Positions 27,170 to 35,213 of a DNA stretch of 64,000 nucleotides are shown here, piece after piece. This stretch comes from Bacteroidota bacterium. GTDB lineage: Bacteria; Bacteroidota; Bacteroidia; Bacteroidales; UBA7960. The stretch covers positions 1 through 64,000 of the forward strand of contig REDJ01000232.1 of NCBI GenBank assembly GCA_007693555.1. The letters run 5' to 3'. The notes beneath the pieces are model-generated. The model saw only the letters and a list, made by a program, of their open reading frames with translations, ran no database searches and was not told the origin of the DNA. Positions within the stretch are counted from its first letter, which is position 1, and every line of letters starts with the position of its first letter. A program made the translations under genes and the position numbers.

Positions 27170-29977
27170 TTAATCATGGTTTTGATGCAGTTCAAACTCC
27201 TGATTGAGTAAAAACTCAAAAAGATTTTCCTCCGGATTAAGGTCAAGTTTCTTTCTCAGACGATGTCTGCTTATTTCTACTCCCCGGATTGAAATGTTGA
27301 GCATTTGGGCGATTTCTTTCGTTGTAAAGTTCATGCGCAGGTAGGAACATAATCTTAAGTCATTTGGAGTAAGTTCCGGATACTTTTCTTTGAGATTTTT
27401 AAAAAAACCCTGTTGCGAAAGTTTAAGATTTTTCATAGCTTTTTCCCATTCTATGCTTTGAGAACCCATACCTTGGTTTATAATACGCTCCATATTTTTT
27501 ATATACTTTACGGGGTATTTTGAAGACTGATCTTTTAGGGCTATGATTTGTTTTCTTAAATCATTTAAAATATTGTCCTTTAGTAAAAGGTGTCTCATGG
27601 TAAGCATGAGTTCATAGCTTTTGTAATCAAGTTCTTTTTCGAGGCTATTTTGCCTCAATTCCATAGCCACGATTTCCTTTTGCCGGCTAACTTCATAACG
27701 GAAAAATTCAAATAAACCCCAAAAAATAGCCAGAAATATGATTCCATAAAAAATCCAGGCTGTAAAGCTAAGATACCATGGACGGCCTATTTCAAAGGGA
27801 ATTTGCACCAGGGTATTGTTTCCATCTCTGATTTCTACGGTATATTTTCCAAAACTTAGATTAAGGTATGTAAAATGATTCCCCTGTGTAGTTTGCCAGG
27901 ATTTGTCAAGCTCTTTGATTCGGTATTCATAGGTTTGCTGAATCCTTCCAAAATCAGAGGGATTGGAAAAATAGACATTAATATTGTTTACATGGGAAGG
28001 TATTTTATTCTCTGGTTTCTGCCTGAAGTAGATTAAAGTATCACGTGAGCAATAAAACATTAACTTCTCCAGAGCCAATCTGGGTTCACGTTGATCCGAT
28101 TGATGCAGAGATAAATTGTAGGCGCTGAATTTCTGAGGATTGGGGATCAACAATGTTTGTTCATCCATTCTAACAGGTTTAATACGACGCTGAGGCAGAT
28201 TGATACTTTTATGTGGAATTTCATATTTCTTTTTAGCTGAGAAATCCATAGCCACTTCAAATAAAGCCAATTTATCTTCTTTTATGAACCAATACTCATT
28301 TCTTTGATAAGGATTAATATGCGATGGATTTTTGAAATCACCAAGGTGTTCAGTAAGTGTATTGAATAGAACTATCTCATTTCTCACAAAATCATATGTG
28401 TAAATACCTATTGGAGTAGTAAATATGACACGGTTATTAATCTTAAAAACTTTGATGTCAAAACTATTGTCGTCAATATCAGGATAATAATTTACTCTTA
28501 TTGTAGAAACAAGATCTTCTGAAAGTTCAATTTTAAATAATCCCTTTTGGTGGTGTGAGGCCCATAAATAACCAAGGTAATCAACCTCAATGTATCTTGT
28601 AGGTTCAGAGAAGTTGTTAATCTTATTGCGAAACTGCCACTGTCCGTTTACACCTTTTTCCAGAATAATTATACCTGTATAAGTTCCTCCCAGTATATAT
28701 TCACCAAAAGGTATATACGACCACCCTCCGGTAACATCGGAAATTTTATTCATACGGCCATCTTTAACCAGGAATGTGCCTTCATTATGCCCGCAGATAA
28801 TTTGATCGTCAATTAATTCCAGAGACCACACCTGACCCTGACTTCCCGGTATAAATTCAAAACTGGGGAAATGATAAATATGGCCTTTTTTTTCAATACC
28901 TGCCCTGAATAATCCGTGATTTGTTCCAATATAAAGAAAATCATGGTACCTAAGCATCGCATATATAGTGCCCATAGCACCATTGCTCAACTTATAATGC
29001 GTGTATGGTGAAAGCAGGTCAATGTAATTTGTGCCCTCATCCATTCCAATCCATAATCCGGAATCTTTATCTTTATAAAGTGACAATACTGTGTTGTTTT
29101 TCAGGCCATTATCAGAATTATATGATCTTTGAACGTCTCCCGATTTATTGGTTATAATGAGGCCGTTGAGAATGCTTCCGAATGCAAAGGTTGTATCACT
29201 TAATTGAACAGCAGCATTACAGGTAAATCTTTTCAAAAAATCCGAAGCTTCTGAAGGGAAATAATTGAATTCAAATCCGTCGTAAATATAAATGCCCTTA
29301 TTGTCGGTACATACCATCCATCTGCTTTCGTCATAGGGTATGATGGCATGAATTTTCGTTTCTGAAAAAATCTCACTCCCAGGAATTTGGATGAATTCAT
29401 TATCCTGAAACCAAAACAAGCCTACTTCGATGATTTGAGCAACAAGTTGCTCTTGTATTTTATGCGAGAAAAGCATGGTATAAGGAGCCTTTACCTTTTT
29501 TACTGTTTCAAAATTATAGATGTAAATGGACGTGAAAGATTGAAAATATACTTTGTCATCTTTCAAATATATCTTCCAGATTTCATCGTTTTTTTCAATA
29601 TCGGTAAAGGAAGTAAGGCTTGTATATTTTAACAGGCCATTCGGGTTGTATTGCCAGTAACCAAATTCCTCAAATGAACCGGTAAAAATCCTACCTGACT
29701 TGTGCGCCTTAACTGAACGCATAGGAAAGTTCTCCTTAAGGGTGTTTTTTTGCCAGCTAATTCCATTATATACAATCAATCCTTCAGAATTGGCAAAATA
29801 GATATATTTTGAATCCGGACATTGCGATATTGCCCAGTTCTGATTTCTTAATTCAAAATCATTTATGAGAAAAGGAACCAATGCAGGGTGTTCACTCCTA
29901 AGTGAATAACCGGTATAAACTATGCTTTTCAGCAGAACAAATACCAGAAGAAACTTTTTAAATACTTTTATTTTCAT
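27170..29977 (-). CDS. Transmembrane one-component regulator: propeller sensor, Y_Y_Y, LuxR HTH
   Basis: The 935-residue protein has a signal/anchor segment (about 8-26) and a large periplasmic part with two-component-regulator propeller-like repeats (for example GLWIGMDEG and FLYIGTNHGLF). A Y_Y_Y domain (about 650-732) leads to one transmembrane helix (734-760). A cytoplasmic coiled coil (about 765-800) and a LuxR-type HTH (about 868-925: LTPNDLRLCSYLRMNFTTKEIAQML ... RLRKKLDLNPEENLF, split here) follow. There is no kinase or receiver domain, so it differs from hybrid two-component systems and should bind glycan outside and DNA inside with one chain. It is the gene just upstream of the glucan operon on the same strand and is its likely activator; this is inference. 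Confidence 0.88.
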   Translation of the reverse strand: MKIKVFKKFLLVFVLLKSIVYTGYSLRSEHPALVPFLINDFELRNQNWAISQCPDSKYIYFANSEGLIVYNGISWQKNTLKENFPMRSVKAHKSGRIFTGSFEEFGYWQYNPNGLLKYTSLTSFTDIEKNDEIWKIYLKDDKVYFQSFTSIYIYNFETVKKVKAPYTMLFSHKIQEQLVAQIIEVGLFWFQDNEFIQIPGSEIFSETKIHAIIPYDESRWMVCTDNKGIYIYDGFEFNYFPSEASDFLKRFTCNAAVQLSDTTFAFGSILNGLIITNKSGDVQRSYNSDNGLKNNTVLSLYKDKDSGLWIGMDEGTNYIDLLSPYTHYKLSNGAMGTIYAMLRYHDFLYIGTNHGLFRAGIEKKGHIYHFPSFEFIPGSQGQVWSLELIDDQIICGHNEGTFLVKDGRMNKISDVTGGWSYIPFGEYILGGTYTGIIILEKGVNGQWQFRNKINNFSEPTRYIEVDYLGYLWASHHQKGLFKIELSEDLVSTIRVNYYPDIDDNSFDIKVFKINNRVIFTTPIGIYTYDFVRNEIVLFNTLTEHLGDFKNPSHINPYQRNEYWFIKEDKLALFEVAMDFSAKKKYEIPHKSINLPQRRIKPVRMDEQTLLIPNPQKFSAYNLSLHQSDQREPRLALEKLMFYCSRDTLIYFRQKPENKIPSHVNNINVYFSNPSDFGRIQQTYEYRIKELDKSWQTTQGNHFTYLNLSFGKYTVEIRDGNNTLVQIPFEIGRPWYLSFTAWIFYGIIFLAIFWGLFEFFRYEVSRQKEIVAMELRQNSLEKELDYKSYELMLTMRHLLLKDNILNDLRKQIIALKDQSSKYPVKYIKNMERIINQGMGSQSIEWEKAMKNLKLSQQGFFKNLKEKYPELTPNDLRLCSYLRMNFTTKEIAQMLNISIRGVEISRHRLRKKLDLNPEENLFEFLLNQEFELHQNHD

Positions 29978-30076
29978 CCGGTTAAGAATTCTTTGTCAAA
30001 AATTTACCGGACTCCCTTAAAAACAAAGTAGTATTATTAGTTTTTACGATGAGCTTATCCATGACGAATTTACAAT

Positions 30077-30940
30077 TTATTCCATTATCAACTGCACTTT
30101 TACCGGCCAGTGATCCGAAATAAAAATGTCACCATCCTTTACCAGGTCAATACTATATGTTTCAACGGTAAAATGGTCATCAACAAAAATAAAATCTATC
30201 ACCCTTGGCTCAATGTTATGGCGAAAAGCGTTAAAAGTACCTGCGTCGCTATTGAAGGTCTCGGTGGCGAGGAGTTCCGCATTCTGTAAATTGTTTTGCA
30301 TGGCAAACCGTTCCAGCATCTCATAATAGAGCTCTGATCCTTTTGTAATATTAAAATCACCTGTTACAATTACTCTGTTTTCGCCTGCAATGGCTTCAAT
30401 CTGGTCGGAGAGAAACTGCATACTTCTGCGGCGGGCTTCATCGCTTACATGGCTGAAGTGCGTATTGAAAACGAACAATTCTTTTCCGCTTTCCCTGTGT
30501 TTAAGTTGTGCCCATACCACGACCCTTGGCAAAACAGCAGCCCAGCCAATACTGCCCGGAATATCGGGAGTTTCTGATAACCAGAATTGAGAATGATCCA
30601 GCAATTCAAAAACATCAGTACGGAAAAATATGGGTGAAAACTCCCCACCCTTTTCGCCATCATCGCGACCTGTGCCAACATACGCATAACCGGGCATGAT
30701 CCGGAGCAAGTCCTCATTCTGATGATGAAGGTTTTCCTGCATGCCAACGATATCAGGTAAATTCTCATTCATGTATTTTTCTACCAGTGGAATACGGTTG
30801 GGCCAGGCATTGATACCGTCATTGGGGTTGTCAAAACGCACATTAAAGGTCATAACCGTAAGTTCATAGGTGGTAGTCCTTGGTGTACATCCTGCAAAAA
30901 TCAATATTAAGATTGCCAGAGAAATAAATAAAGTACGCAT
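30077..30940 (-). CDS. EEP-family phosphoesterase lipoprotein
   Basis: The 287-residue protein has a lipobox (LIFAGC, Cys18) and a single endonuclease/exonuclease/phosphatase domain. The signatures are VMTFNVRFD, GMQENLHHQ, FNTHFSHVS, VTGDFNITKG, VIDFIFVDD and ISDHWPVKV, so all metal and catalytic residues are kept. This type is widespread in Bacteroidota glycan loci, and its substrate is usually unknown. It is 100 bases upstream of the regulator gene, on the same strand, and shares the EEP fold with the large secreted protein at 21863-25366. It may be a third phosphoesterase of the glucan system, or simply a neighbour. The ATG at 30940 starts the signal peptide directly. Confidence 0.85.
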   Translation of the reverse strand: MRTLFISLAILILIFAGCTPRTTTYELTVMTFNVRFDNPNDGINAWPNRIPLVEKYMNENLPDIVGMQENLHHQNEDLLRIMPGYAYVGTGRDDGEKGGEFSPIFFRTDVFELLDHSQFWLSETPDIPGSIGWAAVLPRVVVWAQLKHRESGKELFVFNTHFSHVSDEARRRSMQFLSDQIEAIAGENRVIVTGDFNITKGSELYYEMLERFAMQNNLQNAELLATETFNSDAGTFNAFRHNIEPRVIDFIFVDDHFTVETYSIDLVKDGDIFISDHWPVKVQLIME

Positions 30941-31117
30941 AAGAATAATTTTTTACCAATAAATATAACTCATCAGAAACTTGAAAATTACATAAAACCC
31001 GGAAATAATACAAGTGCATAAAATTTGTTAAAAAATACATTGCACTCTTTTGTAACGAATGCAATTTTCTGTCGACAAAATAAAGATAGGTTAATGTTGA
31101 ATATAAAACAGAAGAAA

Positions 31118-32362
31118 ATGACAACAAGCTACCAACCCCTTCAATTAAACCAGAGAGTTGAATTTCTTGATTTACTTCGTGGATTTGCCCTTTTGGGTAT
31201 ACTTATGGTGAACATGCCCCTGATGAATGCACCCTTTGTTACCGAAATGGGCAAATTTACAATATGGACTGATCCTGCTAATGAAACGGCCTCATGGATA
31301 ATCAGGTTCTTTTTTACAGGAAAATTTTACACCTTATTCTCTATGCTGTTCGGCATAGGATTTTATTTTTTCCTGAGAAAAGCGGATGAAACCGCAAATT
31401 CAGTCTTGCCTGTTTTCAGACGACGCCTGGGCTGGTTACTTGCCATAGGAATTTTACATGTTGTATTGCTATGGTACGGAGATATACTTGTGTTTTATGC
31501 TCTGTTTGGATTTGTCATGATCCTTTTTCGTAAAAAGTCGGTCAAATCCTTAATAATTTGGGCAATATCTGTTTTTATGATTCCCATTTTGCTTACTCTG
31601 GGTTTTGTTCTTTTCTTTCAATGGGCGCTTTCTGTGCCGGAAATCGCTGAAACTCTTGCCCCGCAATTAAAAGGAAGCGTGGTATGGATGAACGATTTTA
31701 TTGAACGTGCAAATGTTGTATATTCCACAGGCAGTTTTGCGGAAATTGTAAGAATTCGGTTACTGGAATATTCAAATATACTTCCCGGTGCATTTTTCTT
31801 TTTTCCAAATGTACTTGCAATGTTTTTGATCGGGGTTGCTTTTGGCAAAAAAAAGGTATTTGAAAACCTGGAAGCTAACAGAGGTTTATTAAATAAACTG
31901 GCACTTTACAGTTTGCCAGTAGCAATAGTTAGTAACTGGGCATTAGCTTATTATTCGAGCTATAGCTCCTACGTGGTTTTTGACTGGCCCATATTCTGGG
32001 TAACAGTATCAATGGCTTTTGGTGGGCCGTCTCTTATGTTTGTTTATATAGCTTTGATTGCTCATTGTTATCACAAAGGCTATTTTAAGAAGATTTCACA
32101 AGCAATAATGCAAACCGGACGCATGGCACTCACCAATTACCTTATGCAATCTGTGATTGCCACCACAATATTTTTCTCTTATGGCTTGGGGTTATATGGT
32201 CAGGTAAATATCTGGCAAGGTATGATTCTTACGGTTGCCATATACATTGTGCAGGTCATCTGGAGCCATTACTGGCTGAAATATTACCGCTTCGGCCCCA
32301 TGGAATGGCTATGGCGCACTCTTACCTATGGGAAAAAGCAAAAGATGAAAAAAAGTCAGTAA
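31118..32362 (+). CDS. DUF418 family integral membrane protein
   Basis: The start at ATG 31118 (MTTSYQPLQLNQRVEFLDLLRG) gives 414 residues; upstream in-frame starts (TTG 31025, ATG 31094) add a non-conserved stretch. The protein begins with the family signature RVEFLDLLRGFALLGILMVN and has about ten hydrophobic segments. Its C-terminal half holds the DUF418 block GRMALTNYLMQS ... GPMEWLWRTLTYG. Members resemble YeiB and acyltransferase-3-like membrane proteins; the function is not established. It overlaps the convergent Lrp gene by 7 bases at its 3' end and is divergent from the EEP lipoprotein gene. Confidence 0.85.
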   Translation: MTTSYQPLQLNQRVEFLDLLRGFALLGILMVNMPLMNAPFVTEMGKFTIWTDPANETASWIIRFFFTGKFYTLFSMLFGIGFYFFLRKADETANSVLPVFRRRLGWLLAIGILHVVLLWYGDILVFYALFGFVMILFRKKSVKSLIIWAISVFMIPILLTLGFVLFFQWALSVPEIAETLAPQLKGSVVWMNDFIERANVVYSTGSFAEIVRIRLLEYSNILPGAFFFFPNVLAMFLIGVAFGKKKVFENLEANRGLLNKLALYSLPVAIVSNWALAYYSSYSSYVVFDWPIFWVTVSMAFGGPSLMFVYIALIAHCYHKGYFKKISQAIMQTGRMALTNYLMQSVIATTIFFSYGLGLYGQVNIWQGMILTVAIYIVQVIWSHYWLKYYRFGPMEWLWRTLTYGKKQKMKKSQ

Positions 32363-32847
32363 CTGTTTATATCGCCAAGGTTAACCGGAAGATTACGCGT
32401 AAACCCTTCTTCAAGAGATATGAAAGTTTCGGTGCTGGTAACCTCAACTATGGATTGTATTTGCTCAACAATTACCTTTTTCAGGTGCTCATTGTTTTTG
32501 GTAAAAACTTTCACAAATAATGAATATTTACCAGATATGTGATGACATTCAACGATTTCAGGTATTTTGCTGATTTTCGCAAAAACTTCTTCATGGGTGG
32601 AATGAACTGAAAGATTGATTTGGATTCCTATAAACGCACAGGTTTGGTAACCCAGCCCCTTTGGATTGAGGTTAAACTGCGATCCTTTGATTATACCGGC
32701 ATCCATTAACTTCTGAACCCTTTGGTGCACAGCTGCTCCGCTAATACCACAAATTCTTGCAACCTCAAGAAAAGGCATACGTGCATTGCGCGTTAATATT
32801 TCCAGAATTTTATGGTCGGTTTTATCTATTTGAAAGTTGCCGTTCAT
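32356..32847 (-). CDS. Lrp/AsnC family transcriptional regulator
   Basis: The 163-residue protein has an N-terminal AsnC-type HTH (IDKTDHKILEILTRNARMPF, then ICGISGAAVHQRVQKL) and a C-terminal RAM (ligand-binding, alpha-beta) domain from about residue 70. It extends about ten residues beyond the usual 150. Lrp/AsnC proteins sense amino acids as oligomers. The gene is divergent from a methionine-gamma-lyase-type gene 184 bases away, a common arrangement for control of amino-acid catabolism, so that gene is the likely target. The 3' end overlaps the convergent DUF418 gene by 7 bases. Confidence 0.92.
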   Translation of the reverse strand: MNGNFQIDKTDHKILEILTRNARMPFLEVARICGISGAAVHQRVQKLMDAGIIKGSQFNLNPKGLGYQTCAFIGIQINLSVHSTHEEVFAKISKIPEIVECHHISGKYSLFVKVFTKNNEHLKKVIVEQIQSIVEVTSTETFISLEEGFTRNLPVNLGDINSY

Positions 32848-32877
32848 TTTTCAATTGTAGAAGGTTATAATGTGTTA

Positions 32878-32885
32878 CAAAAATA
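32878..32885 (-). promoter_or_regulatory. Possible promoter (-7 TATTTTTG) of the Lrp-type gene
   Basis: On the minus strand the octamer TATTTTTG fits the Bacteroidota -7 consensus TAnnTTTG and lies 31 bases before the Lrp start codon. No TTTG is found at the expected -33 spacing, so the call rests on the -7 element and position only. Confidence 0.3.
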
Positions 32886-32969
32886 ACATAAAAATAAATA
32901 AATTGTAAGCATTGTTCCTGAAATTGTTAAATGATTTTTTGATTTTTAAGGCTAATGTCGTAAATTTAT

Positions 32970-32977
32970 TATTTTTG
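32970..32977 (+). promoter_or_regulatory. Possible promoter (-7 TATTTTTG) of the methionine-gamma-lyase-type gene
   Basis: TATTTTTG matches TAnnTTTG and lies 54 bases before the start codon at 33032. A TTTG is present upstream at 32938-32941 but the 28-base spacer is longer than the usual 19-23. The same octamer appears in the opposite orientation for the divergent regulator gene. Confidence 0.35.
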
Positions 32978-33031
32978 TGTTATCAGGAAATATGGAAATA
33001 AATCCTTAATTATCAACAAAAAACGCACATT

Positions 33032-34231
33032 ATGAAATTCGACCCGGCATCAAAAATTCAGGATCTTTTGCAATTTGGTGAATATGGAGATGTTAACCCT
33101 TCCATAACCGATTCAGCAACTTACACATTCATGGAGGCCAAAACCATGACAGACACTTTTCATGGCGAGCAAGAGGGTTGTTTTCTTTATTCTCGTCACT
33201 GGAACCCCTCGAACCGCTATCTTGCAGAAGCCCTGGCAGCAATGGAAGGAACCGAGAATGCATGGGTTACAGCATCGGGGATGGCCGCCATTACTTCTTC
33301 CATACTGCAGCTTTGTAATTGTGGATCTCACATTGTTTCAAGTGTAACTACCTATGGGGGAACATTTGCCTTTCTGGCCAATTACCTTAAGAAATTCCAG
33401 ATAGAAGTAACATTTGTAGATCCTACCAACCATGAAAAAGTCAAAGAGGCCATCAGGCCCAATACCACTTTGATTTACACTGAAACCATGACCAATCCTT
33501 TGCTGCAAATTTGCGACATAGAAGCATTGGCCAAAATAGCAGATGATCATGGGATAAAATTATTGGTAGATAACACTTTTACGCCCATGATAGTTGCTCC
33601 GGCCAGATTGGGAGCACACATTGTTGTATATAGCATGACCAAGTTTATTAATGGAAAAAACGATTGTGTGGCAGGAGCAATTTGTGCTGATAATCAATTT
33701 ATTGAGGACTTGGCAGATGTAAACACAGGAACTGCCATGCTGCTTGGCCCTGTACTTGATCCTTTGCGTTCTTCAAGTATTCATAAAAACCTTCATACAC
33801 TTCACATTCGTATGAAGCAGCATAGTCATAATGCTTTATACCTGGCAAATAAGTTTAAGGAAATTGGTTTGAAGTTTATTTATCCCGGCTTGCCTGAGCA
33901 TCCTCAGCATGAGCTGTTTAAAAAAATTATGAACCCTGAATACGGATTTGGCGGAATGATTGCCATTGATATGGAAACTGCGGAAAAGGCCAATCGCCTG
34001 ATGGAAAAAATGCAGGAAAAGGGGGTGGGCTATCTTGCCGTAAGTCTGGGTTATTTTAAAACTCTCTTCAGCAACTCAGGGAAAAGCACTTCCAGTGAGG
34101 TGCCTGAAGAGCTGCAGCGTGAAATGGGTTTATCCGAAGGCTTGATAAGATTCTCCGTGGGACTGGATAATAATATTGAGCGGTCATTTAACATGATACA
34201 CGAATCCCTCAAGGAACTCAAATATATTTAA
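33032..34231 (+). CDS. PLP-dependent Cys/Met-metabolism enzyme, methionine gamma-lyase-like
   Basis: The 399-residue protein belongs to the trans-sulfuration (Cys/Met metabolism) family of fold-type I PLP enzymes. It has YSRHWNPS (53-60), the PLP-stacking TTYGGTF region, LVDNTF with Asp180, and the Schiff-base Lys204 in YSMTKFINGKND. The family includes methionine gamma-lyase, cystathionine gamma-synthase and O-acetylhomoserine sulfhydrylase. The active-site segment SMTKFINGKND deviates from the usual HSxTKYxxGHxD, so the exact reaction cannot be fixed; methionine gamma-lyase is the best guess. An Lrp-type regulator is divergent from it and likely controls it. A terminator lies 270 bases downstream. 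Confidence 0.85.
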   Translation: MKFDPASKIQDLLQFGEYGDVNPSITDSATYTFMEAKTMTDTFHGEQEGCFLYSRHWNPSNRYLAEALAAMEGTENAWVTASGMAAITSSILQLCNCGSHIVSSVTTYGGTFAFLANYLKKFQIEVTFVDPTNHEKVKEAIRPNTTLIYTETMTNPLLQICDIEALAKIADDHGIKLLVDNTFTPMIVAPARLGAHIVVYSMTKFINGKNDCVAGAICADNQFIEDLADVNTGTAMLLGPVLDPLRSSSIHKNLHTLHIRMKQHSHNALYLANKFKEIGLKFIYPGLPEHPQHELFKKIMNPEYGFGGMIAIDMETAEKANRLMEKMQEKGVGYLAVSLGYFKTLFSNSGKSTSSEVPEELQREMGLSEGLIRFSVGLDNNIERSFNMIHESLKELKYI

Positions 34232-34634
34232 AGGCTTGTTCAGTATTTTTCTCATTATGGGGAAATACTACACAATGTTTTCATAAAAGTGGTTGGTAAA
34301 GTATTCTTCGCTAACTGAAACCTTCGCAGATATTGTTAATGAAATTAAACTTTTAAAATTTGTATTTTGGCATGAAATTTATATTGTTAAAATAAAATAA
34401 ATTATTGTTGCTTTAAAACATTACTAGTTTATTTTCGTTTCTTGATTGTAAAGAAATTTAGTAATTTTTCTTCATGTTGTTTTGGTTAGTTGATTGGTGG
34501 CCCCGGAATTTGAATAAGTTCCGGGGTTTTTTTATTTCCCTCTGGAAAAACTGGTTCAAACAATTATCAGTAATCAGAGTTCTTAAGAATAGAAGCATTC
34601 AAGATTTAAACTATTAAATAAAAAGGAGAAGATT
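34232..34634 (+). other. Intergenic region with promoter-like motif and terminator; possible small RNA or leader
   Basis: No protein gene is visible in this 403-base AT-rich stretch. TTG at 34408-34410, 19 bases before TATTTTCG at 34430-34437, resembles a variant of the Bacteroidota promoter. About 60 bases further on is a strong intrinsic terminator (34501-34533). A short transcript of about 90 bases could be made between them. Alternatively the region is a long 3' untranslated end of the upstream gene. Confidence 0.45.
34501..34533 (+). terminator. Rho-independent terminator
   Basis: CCCCGGAA at 34501-34508 pairs with TTCCGGGG at 34519-34526 around a 10-base loop, followed directly by seven T residues. 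It ends either the methionine-gamma-lyase-type transcript or a short independent RNA upstream of the DJ-1 gene. Confidence 0.88.
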
Positions 34635-35141
34635 ATGAAAAAGATTGTTGTATTATTGGAAAAAATGGTAGAAGATTCAGAATTTCTTTATCCTTATTTG
34701 AGGCTTAAGGAAGAAGGGTTTGATGTAATATCAGCAGCACCTGAAAAAAAGATTTATCAGGGAAAAGGCGGGCAAAGCTTTAAACCCGATAAAGAATTCT
34801 CAGAAATAAAGAACGAAGTTTTTGATGCTGTAATAGTTCCGGGTGGCTATGCTCCAGATCTCTGGCGCAGGGATGAAGAAATTGTGGGCTTCGTGAAAAA
34901 ACACTTTGAAAATGGAAAGATCATTGCATCCATCTGTCATGGGCCGTGGTTGCTGATATCGGCCGGAATTGTAAAAGATAAAAATGTAACTGGCTTTTTT
35001 GCCATTAAAGACGACCTGATGAATGCAGGCGCTATTTATGATGGCAAAGACTGGGTTGAGGATGGCAATCTGCTCAGTAGTACCAACCCCCAAACTATGT
35101 TGCCTATGATGAAAAGACTGGTTGAAAAATTTAAAGAATAA
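34635..35141 (+). CDS. DJ-1/PfpI family protein
   Basis: The 168-residue cytoplasmic protein has the DJ-1/PfpI glutamine-amidotransferase-like fold. The nucleophile elbow is ASICHGP with Cys101 and His102, VIVPGGYAPD forms the loop near the active site, and an acidic residue near position 13 can partner the cysteine. Members include deglycase/protease-like PfpI proteins and stress-response chaperones; the precise activity is not predictable. A clear Shine-Dalgarno-like AGGAGA lies 7 bases before the start, unusual for this phylum. The gene stands alone, between the terminator at 34501-34533 and a shared terminator with the convergent gpmI. Confidence 0.9.
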   Translation: MKKIVVLLEKMVEDSEFLYPYLRLKEEGFDVISAAPEKKIYQGKGGQSFKPDKEFSEIKNEVFDAVIVPGGYAPDLWRRDEEIVGFVKKHFENGKIIASICHGPWLLISAGIVKDKNVTGFFAIKDDLMNAGAIYDGKDWVEDGNLLSSTNPQTMLPMMKRLVEKFKE

Positions 35142-35161
35142 TCCAGGTTCTTTAAAAAATA

Positions 35162-35191
35162 AAAGGCTGCTCTTCCGGGGCAGCCTTTTTT
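35162..35191. terminator. Bidirectional terminator between the DJ-1 gene and gpmI
   Basis: GGCTGC (35165-35170) pairs with GCAGCC (35180-35185); A-runs on the left and six Ts on the right extend the stem and make it work in both directions. It lies 20 bases after the DJ-1 stop and 22 bases after the end of gpmI. Confidence 0.9.
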
Positions 35192-35213
35192 ACTTTCAGG
35201 AATTTAATAATAA

